Below are positions 1 through 11,665 of a stretch of DNA of 64,000 nt, piece by piece. Each line of letters begins with the position of its first letter. Within the stretch, counting starts at the first letter, position 1. This stretch comes from Arachnopeziza araneosa (lineage: Eukaryota; Ascomycota; Leotiomycetes; Helotiales; Arachnopezizaceae). The DNA is taken from the NCBI GenBank assembly GCA_003988855.1, contig QYAI01000062.1:62001-126000 (forward strand), read 5' to 3'. The position numbers were made by a program, and so were the translations under genes. The notes beneath the pieces are model-generated. The model did not search any database, was not told where the DNA came from, and saw only the letters and a list, made by a program, of their open reading frames with translations.

Positions 1-24
1 CAACTCATAAATTACATTCTCAAA

Positions 25-1237
25 ATGAAAGCTGTACACTTTGGTGCTGGGAATATTGGAAGGGGATTCGTTGCTGAATTGTATGTATGAATTCTGCATA
101 TAGTAATCTCCTATTGACATGACTAGCCTCCACAAATCTGGTTATGAAGTCGTCTTCTGTGACGTGCAAGGCGACGTTATAGATCAACTCAACAAATCAA
201 AATCATACAAAGTCATCCAAGTTGGCTCAGAGGGAGATTCCACTACCAAAATCTCAAACTACCGAGCTATCAACACAAAAACACATCCAGAAGATGCGAT
301 CAAAGAAATCAAGACCGCGGATGTTGTGACCTGCTCAGTTGGACCGAAGGTTCTCAAATTCATCGCACCTCTGATCGCCAAGGGAATTGATGCTCGGCCA
401 AATAACGCGATACCCATCGCGGTCATTGCGTGTGAAAATGCAATCGGAGCGACAGACACCCTCGCCGAACACATCAAAGATCCCGAGAACACAAATCAAG
501 ATCGACTCGAGGATCATCATGAGCGAGCAAGATATGCCAACTCTGCCATTGATCGTATTGTCCCAGCACAAGATCCAGACGCTGGCTTGGATGTCAAGCT
601 GGAAAAATTCTATGAATGGGTTGTTGACAAAACACCGTTCAAAGATCACCAACCTCCCGCAATCAAAGGCGTGAAGTGGGTGGATGATCTGACGCCATAT
701 ATCGAGAGGAAGTTGTTCACCGTCAACACTGGCCACGCTGCCGCAGCATATCATGGATACAACTTGCAAAAGACAACCGTGTACGACGCTCTCCAAGAAC
801 AAGACATCGTTGCAGAAGTTAAGAGAACTCTGGCCGAGACGAGTAGTTTAATCGTGGATAAGCATGACATTGATAAGGAAGAACAAGAGGCATATGTTGA
901 TAAGATCATAACTCGTATTGGCAATCCTCATCTCGAAGATGCTGTTGAGCGTGTCGGTCGCGCTCCGCTGAGAAAGTTGGGTCGTCAGGAGCGATTCATC
1001 GGTCCAGCAGCGGAACTCGCCGATGAAGGTAAGTCATTTGATGGTCTACTTGACGCCGCAGAGATGGCGTTTCGCTTCCAGAACGTTGAGGGTGACGAAG
1101 AGAGTGAGGAGTTGGCTAAGATTATGGAGACTACCAAACCTGAAGCTGTGGTCCAGAAGGTATGTGGGTTGACAGAAGAGGATGCACTGTTCCCTCATGT
1201 TGTAGAGGTTGTGAAGAAAGTTCAAGCTGATGCATAG
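25..1237 (+). CDS. mpdA: Mannitol-1-phosphate 5-dehydrogenase
   Basis: This cytosolic enzyme reduces fructose-6-phosphate to mannitol-1-phosphate with NADH, the entry step to fungal mannitol synthesis. Exon 1 (25-80) encodes the start and the Rossmann motif GAGNIGRG; a short intron (81-126, GTATGT...TAG) follows, and exon 2 runs to the stop. The join restores an uninterrupted FVAEFLHKSGYEVVF stretch, so I chose the ATG at 25 over the apparent start at 119, which lies inside the intron. The protein is 388 residues, the usual length for fungal members. Later motifs include VTCSVGP in the coenzyme domain and a helical C-terminal half. Only 24 bases of leader are visible, so the promoter lies outside the window. 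I see no damage. The family call is secure; the symbol follows Aspergillus usage. Confidence 0.93.
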
Positions 1238-3442
1238 ATATATTTTGGTTTTGGAGTATTTGGAGAAATTTTGGACAATGCGCACAGGTTTTTAAAATAA
1301 GTTGATAGCAAGAAAGCATATTAATAGAATCATATGATAGCTTCGATCTCCATTATAGATACATTGACAAGAACTTAAAGTTACTGATTCTGGTCAGTTA
1401 ATTTTTATCTGTCGCGTTCGAGGCTCAAATGCGGGACCTCTCTTCTTTCAAATTATTTAGCTCAGTTTTGATTCTTCACTCCAACATCCCACAGGTCACA
1501 TCATGTACACTCTGATTATGACCTTTCTTTTTTCAATCGGCTCTTCTCCGTTGGGCTCTGGAGAGAACGCACATCACGGATCATGCTGTTTGACAGCCAG
1601 CTAAGATGCGAGGAGAGCTCAGAAGACAATGGCGTGACTTTAAGCGAGTGGCTATGCTTTGGGCGTCTTGTTTCTCATCAGGCGGCTTGAGCTGATATTT
1701 TGAGGCAAGGCCTCTATAACAACGTTTCTTTTGCTGCGGGTAATGGTACATTTTGATTCGCTACTCTCTAAATTTTGCAGTACAATTATGCTTTGTGGCG
1801 GCACGCTTGAGCAGATTTGAAGCTATAATATCGAGAAGCTGGAAATCAATGCTTCGGTTTAATCCTTGGCCCTGCGATAAGTAAAGGAGGTGATGCAACG
1901 TTATTTTTCATTGGACTTGTCTCTGGCAAGCGAAATCCGCACTGCATGGATCTCATATTGAGGCTCTGTTAGTTCAGCTGCCTCTCCGACTTCCCTTTCA
2001 TCAATCCTCAGTCATTTCTCTTCTATTTGACATTGGAACACATTAATCAGCTGCTAAGCTTTCAACTGATACATCTTACCTACGAGGATAGGCTGAACTT
2101 CGAAAGGAGGAAGAGGTCGCCTCTACAACCTATCACATCTTCTTATTGTTTCTCTTGTTTAAAATTCAGCCAGATCTCTCTACCTCGACACAAGCATCTC
2201 CCTGGTAAGTAGCTAGCTCTAAATATAACGTAGTCCTGTACAAGAACTCAGAAGTAGTGTGTACAGCTTCTTGATAGGTACGCCGATCTCCTTTCCGCAC
2301 GTATATCGCGAACGGCAAACCAACCGAACATGTTCTAGCTCACCCTAGGATCATCCCAATCCTTGAGTCAGCGAAGCTCTTTGAGCTTCCAGCTCCTTCT
2401 CATACTCGCCTTCGTCACTCATCTCTCTCTGTGCCTCGACCTAGCGCACCAGTAATGATAGACCAGCTCCCCGCCTACTCTCAATAACGATACTGCGGAA
2501 GAGGTTGCATCCAGAACAACTACGATGGCGGCGCCGACATCGAAAACAGCTTCGGCTGCACATGGAATGGATGCTATCGTGGCACCCAATACTAAGCTGC
2601 TGCGTTGTCTCTTATAACGTCTTGCTGGAAAGAATACTGTCAAATTAAAAAAATCGAATACTATTATTTCATTTCATTCAACACGTCTACGGATATATGA
2701 ACAAAGATGCCCCCCTTCGAGGTATCCATGCAACCAAAAAGGATATCTTTATTGTCTAGGTAAAAGCGGTTTGTTCAGCAGAGTCAGACGCGTGGAAGTG
2801 AAGGGTCCTGGCAAACGATGAGACACTCAACTAGCCAAATATTCAGGTCTTAAAGACGGAGACTTTGAAATTCTTATAGATTTTTTCATTATCCGTCTCT
2901 GGTAACATACTCTTTACAGTGTTACAAATCTCGAAGAAGTCATCTGGGTGTAACACACTTGGATTTCTCATGTAGAAAGGGATGGAGGAGCAGCCCATTG
3001 TCGGCTTTAGTCGTCTTAGCCTACAGTTTTGAATCACTAGATAGAAGAGTGAATACTGCCAAAGAAATAGCAAGGTGTCATTCAGTATGAACATCGCATT
3101 TGGTGAAGTAGAGAATGGTAAAATATAAATCGAGGTTATTGGCGCCTGTTGTGTAACATTGCGACCGGAGCCGCTTTCACCAGGTGGCCTTTAGCGAGCT
3201 GCCCCACATGAACTTTGAGCTCCAAAGACACGATTCGAGAATTGCCCATCACCGCAATTGCTGTCTTCCACCGCAACCTCTCCTACTACGACTTCGCATC
3301 TTCTAGACAGCGGCATCGCCTCCACGCTTCCCATCACGACCACTGTCCACGAATTCTTTCCAATCCGGAGCGGTCCCGCTGGCGCCCAAAAAGCCACATC
3401 ATTTCTCCTCCCCACCCCTAGACCGCGCCAACTTCTGTCAAG
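1238..3442. other. Intergenic region between the mannitol gene and SEC27
   Basis: About 2.2 kb without a supportable gene. The short open frames have no recognisable content and no matching splice partners. The last 250 bases before 3443 are rich in C/T tracts, usual for a fungal promoter and leader. I see no tRNA fold, transposon end or tandem repeat. Confidence 0.6.
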
Positions 3443-6294
3443 ATGCGATTAGACGTCAAGGTGCGTGACATTCTTTTGATAGCAGATATTCAAGACGGAG
3501 ACTTGGGATCGCCTGGAGATGGGTCTGGCTTCTGGCGCACAGAGGAATAAATCATTGCAATTGCGCGAAACAGTGGTGGTGGGCAGGATGGATCACTATG
3601 CTAATTCTGTTTACAATATACAGAGACAATTGTTTGCGAGGAGTGAACGAGTCAAAGGAATCGATTTCCATCCTGTCGAACCGTGGATTCTGACCACACT
3701 TTACAGCGGTATGTTTGGCAGGTTTTGGACTCGCAGGAACTGATGAAGGCAGGTCATGTCTACATATGGTCATACGAGACACAGGTATTATGCACAGCTC
3801 CGAATGGTGAAAGCTGCCCGCTGACATTTCTAGGCGATTGTGAAAACCTTTGAACTGACAGATGTTCCTGTTCGAGCCGGTAGATTCGTTGCGAGAAAGA
3901 ATTGGATTATCTGTGGCTCCGATGATTTCCAGCTCCGAGTCTATAATTACAATACGTCAGAGAAGATAACCTCCTTCGAAGCACATCCCGATTATATTCG
4001 AGCAATCGTTGTTCATCCTTCACAACCATTCGTCCTTACCGCTTCCGATGACATGACAATAAAGCTATGGGATTGGGACAAGGGATGGAAGTGCGTGCAA
4101 GTCTTTGAAGGACACAGCCATTATGTTATGGGCCTTGCGATCAATCCCAAGGATACCAATACTTTTGCGTCCGCATGTTTGGATAGAACTGTCAAGATCT
4201 GGAGCTTGGGGTCCTCGACGGCGAATTTCACACTCGAAGCCCACGAAACAAAAGGTGTCAATCATGTTGACTACTACCCACAATCTGACAAACCGTACCT
4301 GCTCACAACTTCAGATGACAGAACGGTAAAAATTTGGGATTACACCACGAAATCACTGATTGCGACTTTGGAAGGGCATACTAGCAATGTTTCCTTTGCG
4401 TGCTACCATCCAGAATTACCTGTTATCATATCCGGCTCAGAGGATGGCACAGTCAAGATTTGGCACGCGAACACGTACAGGTTGGAGCAATCGCTAAACT
4501 ATGGTTTGGAGAGAGCATGGTGTGTTAGCTATCAGCGTGGCAAGCAGGGTGTTGCTGTTGGTTTTGATGAAGGTGCTGTGGTAGTGAAGATGGGTCGGGA
4601 GGAGCCTGCAGTTTCTATGGATAGTTCTGGAAAATTGATCTGGGCACGACATAGTGAAGTGGTCTCGTCAATAATCAAGGGAGGGGGTAAGTAGTCTATT
4701 GATGATAGGGTTCTTGCTAATCTGTCATAGATACATCTTTAAAAGACAATGACCCAATCTCTCTACCTACGAAAGACCTGGGCACCTGCGAAGTTTATCC
4801 CCAAACCCTTCTCCATTCCCCGAACGGTCGTTTTGTCTCCGTCTGCGGCGATGGAGAGTTTATCATATACACAGCTTTGGCATGGAGAAATAAAGCATTT
4901 GGTTCGGCGTTGGATTTTGTTTGGGGTTCAAAAGAAAATAGCAATGATTATGCCATCCGAGAATCTGCGACAAGCGTCAAAATATTCAAGAACTTTGTTG
5001 AAAAGGCTGGAGGTCTTGATGTTGGTTTCCAAGCTGAGGGGCTGACTGGTGGCGTTCTTCTCGGTGTTAAAGGCCAAGGTGGAGTAGGTTTCTTCGACTG
5101 GCAAACTGGTGGTTTGGTTAGACGGATTGAGGTCGATCCCAAAGAAGTTTACTGGTCTGAGAATGGGGAGCTTGTTTCGATTGCTTGTGAGGATACATTT
5201 TACGTCTTACGATTTTCACGAGAAAACTACATTGCCGCTGTCCAGGACGGCACAGTAGAGGAAGATGGCGTAGAGGCTGCTTTTGAAGTTGTCACAGACA
5301 TCAATGAGAGGTAAGCGAAAATTGATATTTTAGGAGTCATACTAACGACTCCAGTGTACGAACAGGAGAATGGGTCGGTGATTGCTTCATCTATACAAAC
5401 AGCACGAACCGACTCAATTATCTCGTTGGTGACCAAACTTATACAATCTCACATTTCGATCAGCCAATGTATCTCCTCGGCTATATTCAACGCGATTCGA
5501 GAATATATCTTGCCGACAAAGATGTCGATGTCACCTCTTTTGCTCTGTCATTATCTGTCGTTGAATACCAGACTCTTGTACTTCGAGAGGATATGGAATC
5601 AGCAGCCGAACTTCTTCCTACAATACCAGCCGACCAATTAAATAAAATCGCTCGTTTCTTAGAAGGACAAGGTCATAAAGAGCTAGCTTTGGAGGTAGCT
5701 ACAGACCCCGAGCATAAGTTTGACTTAGCTCTATCACTAGGTCAGTTACCAATTGCTTTAGAGCTGGCTCGTGAGGCAGATGTTGAGCATAAGTGGAAGA
5801 CTGTCGGAGATGCCGCCTTGGCTGGATGGGATATTGCTTTGGCTGCTGAGTGTTTCAAGAGTGCCAAAGATCTTGGCTCTCTGTTATTGTTACATTCTTC
5901 AACTGGTAACAGAGATGGACTGAGAGCTTTGAGTGTTCAAGCACAAGATGCTGGCGCTCACAATGTCGCATTCACTTGTTTATGGCAACTGGCCGACGTG
6001 GATGGCTGCATTGAGCTTCTTACCAAGACTGGACGAGCTGCAGAAGCGGTTTTATTCTCACAAACTTACAAACCTAGCACTACGGTGAAGACTGTTGGTT
6101 TATGGAAGGAACAGCTGGAGAAGGAAAAGAAAGGAAGAGTTGCCAAGACAGTTGGTGTTCCTGGTGAGGACGAAGAATTATTCCCTGAGTGGGAAGAGTA
6201 TTTGCGGCTGGAGAGTGAAGGAGGAAATCTTGTTGATGTCAATGGTGGAGAAGAGAATGGAGAGGTTGATGAAGAAGAAGAAGACGAGGAATAA
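3443..6294 (+). CDS. SEC27: Coatomer subunit beta-prime (COPI coat)
   Basis: A WD40 subunit of the COPI coat that binds dilysine cargo signals for Golgi-to-ER retrieval. Six exons: 3443-3460, 3624-3708, 3753-3784, 3834-4686, 4731-5310 and 5355-6294, all with GT-AG introns and matching phases. The product is about 835 residues. It opens with MRLDVKRQLFARSERVKG, the family N-terminus. WD repeats follow, with typical ends VKIWSL, VKIWDY and VKIWHA in the first 300 residues, then a second propeller and the helical alpha-solenoid (for example FLEGQGHKELALEV). The C-terminus is strongly acidic, ending in EEEEDEE. The six-residue first exon is easily missed by gene finders. Upstream of exon 4 there is no coding sequence in the other frames that could be confused with it. 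The gene looks intact and is probably constitutively expressed. Confidence 0.95.
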
Positions 6295-6811
6295 TTGATG
6301 TATTGTTTGGGTTTGGGTGACAAAAGGAATGAAGCTTTGATGGCCCGTTATGAATGAAAGAACCATACAACATCTTGTGTGCATATTGCTCTATAAATGC
6401 CCGATACCTCTAGTGCCACAAATTTCATCCAGTAACTGGCAACTGCACTCTCGTTTCAGGGGCTCGCTCGCTACAAGATTGGTAAGCGAAAAGCCCTGGA
6501 CTGCGGGTTAACATGTAGGTAGGTAATCAAATTGACTGCAAGACACCACCTCTTGCTGTTTAACGACCTTGGGCCAATGTTCCTGCTAATGTCGTTCTGA
6601 CATTTGAATTCATCCTCATTATTACTGTTCATGGGACTTGCAAGGTTATTTTAGGCATTTCATTAATTATAAGAAAGAATAAAGTACCATGACAAAAGTA
6701 CACAAACTGTGTACTTTTTGTGATATTCGGACCGTATTCATGTCCATACTTACTACTTACGCTTGATGGTAGTAATCCAATAGTGCTTGACCCGGTGTAG
6801 CTCCTTGGTAG
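6295..6811. other. Shared 3-prime region of SEC27 and HAUS6
   Basis: Convergent tail-to-tail spacer of about 0.5 kb. It is AT-rich near 6600-6720 and holds both terminator regions. No gene, repeat or RNA fold is apparent. Confidence 0.5.
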
Positions 6812-9019
6812 CTACTCTTCCTCTTCCCAAATCCTCGTGGGACTCACAGCTGGACTGGTCTTTATTTTCGGTCTACTCTTGAACACACTTTCGTAGTCTG
6901 GATCACCCTCGATTAACTCAATTGCGCTCACATCTGGTTCAACCTCTTCCTCTTCAACCTTGGGAAAGTATGTAGATTCCCTTGTCTTTTTCTTGGCATC
7001 CTTCAAGCTCCTCCTTCTATCCAGTTGAGCTTTTTTCTGTGCAGCTTCAAAGCCGGCCATGCTCTTCCTGGTTCGTTCAACCAAGTCAGCATGTAATCCA
7101 GATTCTGATTCTGAGTTGAGTCCTCGATTACTTATTGATGGTCTAGACTTGATTGAGAGACGAGGAATCTCGGCAACATCGTGCTCATCGTGGAGATCAC
7201 GCAACTGAGAATGAGAAGCACGTGACATGGAGAGTCGAGTACGTTCAGCGAGTGATAATGTGTGTCGAGGTTTCTTTGGCGATGGTGATGATGCTGAGAC
7301 AGAATTGATAATTTGGTCTGCAAGATCAATATCTGACTCCTCTAAAACCTCGGGCTCTTGAGTATCCATAGGCGGGGTTCGAGGGGCCACGGGAGGCGGC
7401 GATCGTGCTTTACGAGGCGCAGGTTTCTTGAATTCTGGGCTTGGTTTCAAGGTAGATATTGGGGCCAGCTTAATTTCGTCCTCTTGAGTTGGCTTTTCTA
7501 GGCGTGCAGGAGGTGCTTCTGATGGTGGAGTTCGGGATGTAGCATAGCTAATAGATTCAGGAGACATAACTTCTGAATCACTAGCAGAAGTCCATTCATC
7601 CTCCGAGTCTTTCTGTACAAGCTGTTTGGGCGGGACAGGCGATACTATGGAGGGTAACGTTGCTTGTGAAAGTAAACTTTCCCTGGGGTGATGTGGTCGA
7701 GCTTTTGGTTTCCCAACCTCTGCTAGCTCTGAATTCATATTTTGAATGAGACGTGTATATTCGTCTAGAGTCACTGAATTGTTGCTTTGAACTGTCTTCT
7801 CCGAGCTGTTGCGGCCAACCTGTAATGCTTGATGATGACTGAAGCCAAGATCAATTTTCTTTCGTCCTACAGGATTTGACTCTTGTTTCTTTGGAGACAA
7901 GGGAGCTCCCTTCGAGAGCGTCTTTCCAAAGTCCTGCCAGCGCGCCAATCGAGTCTCCTGCTCTTTTACACGCGCATTCAATTGTTCCAGCAATCCGATT
8001 TGGGATGGGCCTTCGATATCTCCAATAGTTCCATCTTCTACATGTGTCCACACCTTCTCAAATTGAGTCGTAAGAAGTCCATGACCACTACGCTTGCTAT
8101 TCCCATGCAAAATACTTTCAAGCCATTCAGAGCTTCCAGACCAATTTGAATACACCTTGTCCTGAATCTCTTCAACTTCCCGGTCTGAGAGACTCTCAAC
8201 TGTATAGTTCTCTTCAATTGCCTGCTTCAATTGCTCATGTCGTCTTGCAATCCTTCTCTCATTCAATTTCAATAGCTCCGAGAAATCTCGGTATTTTGCC
8301 CTCGACTCCTCCTTCTCTCTAAGATGTTTAGATAGAGAAGCCTTGTGCGCTAGAATCAATGCAGATAGAACAGTGCGCTCGCCGGTGTAGGAGAAATTCT
8401 CTAGAGCCAATTGTTGAGCAAGAGCTGCATGCTCGGAATCTTCAGCTTGTAGGACATTCTTCAGAACTGTACTCGAAAAGACTGCTAGTACTTCTTCTAG
8501 CCTCTCGCCCTTGCATTCATCTAGCATAGTCTTCCGTAGTACAGTATCCCGCCCTAAAATACCATTCTTCTTTGCTTGGTCGAGACATCGGAAGAGAGCT
8601 GCTCGTAAATTCAAGGATTGAAGAGGTTCGAGTGGTGGGAAGAATGGTTGGAGCTTCTGCAGACGCATTAGAATTCTGTGTACGCCAATTTTTGACTTCC
8701 AAAAAGAAAAACATACATTCTTCGCCTCCTCCGGGTCCCAAATTGCAAAAAGTTGGTACAAGGCCCATTCTACACATTGGATCCGCTTCTTCTGGTTCTG
8801 CTGTGCGTCTTTCGTGGAGAATGTCACTGCATTGATATCTGGCCAATCGCTCCGAAGGTCGAGGTCCAACAATCTTAGGTTGGTGAGGAAAAGTGTGATA
8901 TTCGAGGGCCCCGAAACTGGGGTGTTTGATACGGTAGTTGGGAGCTTCAACGAACTTGACGGTGGGACTCGCAAACTTCGTGACCTTGCAAGGGAAAAAT
9001 TGGATGTAGATGTAGACAT
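6812..9019 (-). CDS. HAUS6: HAUS augmin-like complex subunit 6 (N-terminal domain protein)
   Basis: Likely subunit of augmin, which recruits gamma-tubulin to existing spindle microtubules. The HAUS6-type domain fills the first 250 residues: ITLFLTNLRLLDLDLRSDWP, then FFPPLEPLQSLNLRAALFR. The remainder is coiled-coil-like and then a low-complexity, serine- and proline-rich tail with acidic patches (VEEEEVEPD). I place an intron at 8657-8716 on the minus strand (60 bases, GTATGT...CTAAT...CTGCAG). Removing it joins EEAKN directly to KLQPFF, the expected spacing. The intron is a multiple of three without a stop, so the frame stays open across it. The ATG at 9019 is preferred; an in-frame ATG at 9142 would add 41 unconserved residues. 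With the intron removed the protein is about 715 residues. Confidence 0.78.
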   Translation of the reverse strand: MSTSTSNFSLARSRSLRVPPSSSLKLPTTVSNTPVSGPSNITLFLTNLRLLDLDLRSDWPDINAVTFSTKDAQQNQKKRIQCVEWALYQLFAIWDPEEAKNVCFSFWKSKIGVHRILMRLQKLQPFFPPLEPLQSLNLRAALFRCLDQAKKNGILGRDTVLRKTMLDECKGERLEEVLAVFSSTVLKNVLQAEDSEHAALAQQLALENFSYTGERTVLSALILAHKASLSKHLREKEESRAKYRDFSELLKLNERRIARRHEQLKQAIEENYTVESLSDREVEEIQDKVYSNWSGSSEWLESILHGNSKRSGHGLLTTQFEKVWTHVEDGTIGDIEGPSQIGLLEQLNARVKEQETRLARWQDFGKTLSKGAPLSPKKQESNPVGRKKIDLGFSHHQALQVGRNSSEKTVQSNNSVTLDEYTRLIQNMNSELAEVGKPKARPHHPRESLLSQATLPSIVSPVPPKQLVQKDSEDEWTSASDSEVMSPESISYATSRTPPSEAPPARLEKPTQEDEIKLAPISTLKPSPEFKKPAPRKARSPPPVAPRTPPMDTQEPEVLEESDIDLADQIINSVSASSPSPKKPRHTLSLAERTRLSMSRASHSQLRDLHDEHDVAEIPRLSIKSRPSISNRGLNSESESGLHADLVERTRKSMAGFEAAQKKAQLDRRRSLKDAKKKTRESTYFPKVEEEEVEPDVSAIELIEGDPDYESVFKSRPKIKTSPAVSPTRIWEEEE

Positions 9020-9364
9020 ATTTGGGCACACGAGGTGTTGTAATCCATCAGTAACATGATATCCTGTTTGAAGACCTGTAAATGCGTCGAAGGTGGTCTT
9101 GGGGGTTTGTTGTCGTTGTTGGTGGGTTCTGTAAACAACCAAACCTGACCGCGCCTGTACATGTGCGGCACGTGACCGTGGTCTCTTACGCGACCTAATG
9201 ACAGATGGCTACCTTTCTACTCCTTTTGATTCATTACATTCCCATCTTTACATGTCTCATAGTATCCTATGACTTGTACTTGCAATATAACCGTGGTATA
9301 TTAATATTTAATTAGATGATTAACTTTTCAGCTCGCTTTTCGCATCCTACACCACATATCCCTC
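9020..9364. other. Spacer upstream of HAUS6
   Basis: About 345 bases between the HAUS6 start and the end of the next minus-strand gene. It contains the promoter of HAUS6 and an AT-rich patch near 9290-9320, possibly the terminator of the permease. Nothing else is visible apart from the possible 41-residue upstream extension of HAUS6 (9020-9142). Confidence 0.5.
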
Positions 9365-11665
9365 TCAATCTCGTTCTTCAGGTACAGGCAACTCATATAA
9401 CTCTGGCTTCTTCACAATTTCATATCGCTCATAAGCTGAGTCTCTCCCATAGCCGGAGTTGGATTCATCTCGCCTTGGCGTATAAGTCTCAAATACCGGA
9501 CTCGTCGACGCAGGAGGGGCTGAGTTGGATTTGAGTCTATCATCCGTGTCTTCTATCTCATCAAGCCTGATACCAACCTCCCTCCTCCATTCAAGTGTAA
9601 CAATCTCAAGGATCTGTACCATTCCCTCAGGTTCATGTTTAAACTTGGGCTCTCTTTTCACGTATAGTGTCTTGCCCTCTCTCGCACTGCGGATCAAGAC
9701 ATACAAACGGAAGCAGACCCAGTATGAGAAAGAGAGGCCAAAAATGGCTAACCCAGCCGTCTGACACGCGAACCATCGGAGTAGATGATTCGTTTTCGTC
9801 ACGAAGGGAAAATTTGGATCCGGAACCCAAACAAAGATCAATGGCAGGAGACATGCGACGAGCAGAACCAGGGCAGCACCAACACTCAATACAGGACTTT
9901 TGAGTTGCGATTTCTCAGCCCAGCGAATCCGAGGGGTAAATCGGAGACAAAGCATACCAATCGCAATTATAACGAAGCAAACGACGTCTATATCGTAGGC
10001 GAAAAGGCCGACAAGTAGACTTTGCGCTGCTGAGCCACTAAAATTTCCGGGCATCTTCAGAGCAAGAACAGGGCCAAGAACCATGATAGTCGTGAACACC
10101 CAGTGTAAGATAAGTGTTGCTATTGGGGTTTTTTCGGCGTACACGGTGTTAATGTCAGTTTTAAAAGACTTCTTTCCCCATAGCCGGCTAAGATCGAACT
10201 GGTAGTTTTGCGCGAAAACAAGGGAGTAGGGAAGTATCCCTTCCTTTGCTATTTCTTGCTTTACTACTTCAAGTCAGTCTCAAGAGTATAAGCGATTTGT
10301 GATTGAGTACCTCGTGCCGTAGTGAACGTCACAACAATCATGTTACCAAAAGCTGAATATGCTTTGATAATCGAGAAGGCGGTTTTCGCATTATGGGGAG
10401 TAGCGACAGTAGCTAATGCACGTTGGAAAAACTCGACACCCACATCCATCCCTCCTGGATTCCCTGACACGAAAAGATCTGCTTTGGGAATGATTGCTGC
10501 CTGCGTGTATCATCAACATCTGTTCAGCTCATAATGAAGCATCAGGGACTCACAAATACCATTTGTACAGCGGTATACATAATAGCGACTATCAAAACAC
10601 CCCACCATGCACCTCTAGGAAAAGTCTTTCGAGGCTGATCGACTTCAGAAATAACCTACAACAATGTTAGCACTCTGTCTTCTTACGCTTCTGAGTTGCT
10701 CAAGAAGTGTGAACAAGCCCCACCTACATAATTGATTTGATGAAACACTCCATATGGAAATACAATGTACAAGAAAGCCTCCGCATAGGCATGAGGCAAG
10801 CGCGGGCTATCGTGGAAGGTAAAGGATGTCTTTGGATCAAAATTGACGGCAGCAACCTCGTGGTCGATGCGAGCAAGCCCCAAGATTACAATGAAAACCA
10901 ACATTAACAACTTCGAAAGTCCAAAGAAATTATTCAAGATGATTCCCCACTTTCTCGACGAGGCATGGAGCAAGCAGCAGAAAGTATTAGCGGCTATTGC
11001 TATCCCTATAATGTTACCGGGAGTTTCGCGAGCCCCAGAAGCATCTACAACGTTCTGTGCAAAAGAAACCGAGTTCGCTGCCGTGTTTTCGAGTACGATA
11101 AAGGTTATTCCGAACATACACGTTGCGAAAAAAGCTGGCTTCTTCAGCATGTAGTTGAACTATCTCTGTTAGCTCAAGTTCAAGACGTTATATCTAGGTA
11201 CCAACGTAGTGTAAAGCCTCACCACTCCGTGGAGTAGATATTTTCTCTCCATTTACACCGATCGGCCACCGCGGGATGGTTAAACCAAGCTCAATATAGA
11301 CAATAACACCTGCGAGGGCCATGATACCTCCGAAAACCCAGAGGAGAAGAGACAAGCCTATACTCTTTGTATTTGTGAATACAATTGCGCCCGAGTTGAA
11401 TATCCCTGTTCCTGTTCACTAATTAGGCTGGTAGTGCTTGAAAGGTCTGTCCCATACCAATCATGCGATTAAAGATTAAAGAGATGGTTGAGATAAAACC
11501 CAAGCGTGCTGATGCACTCGGTAGGTCGAAAACAATCTTCGAAGGATCATTTCGTGCTTCTTGTAGCTCTCGCAAATCATCAGCGTCAAAATTAGGACTC
11601 CATTCAATCTCATGTCCAGGTAGTTCGCTATCCGAGGCAGTCTGCCTGCCAGTAACAAAATCCAT
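9365..11665 (-). CDS. APC-family amino acid permease (MUP/LAT-like)
   Basis: Plasma-membrane amino acid transporter of the APC superfamily, closest in style to fungal methionine permeases. Six exons on the minus strand: 11458-11665, 11206-11411, 10728-11159, 10554-10655, 10311-10500 and 9365-10263; all phases match, giving about 678 residues. An acidic cytosolic N-terminus of roughly 65 residues precedes transmembrane segment 1 with the substrate-loop signature GTGIFNSGAIVF. About a dozen hydrophobic segments follow, with ENTAANSVSFAQNV and VISEVDQPRKTFPRGAW as family landmarks, and a long charged C-terminal tail. The second intron (11160-11205) has the weak donor GTTGGT, the least certain join. 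Substrate specificity cannot be read from sequence; methionine or a large neutral amino acid is inference. Confidence 0.85.

Noticed and set aside
335..802. 155-codon open frame antisense to the mannitol-1-phosphate dehydrogenase
   Set aside because: It lies wholly within a well-conserved gene on the other strand and has no recognisable content.
1400..1440. GTTCGAGGC word resembling a tRNA T-arm
   Set aside because: No acceptor stem, anticodon arm or D-arm could be arranged around it. Other GTTCGA words in the window fall within coding exons.
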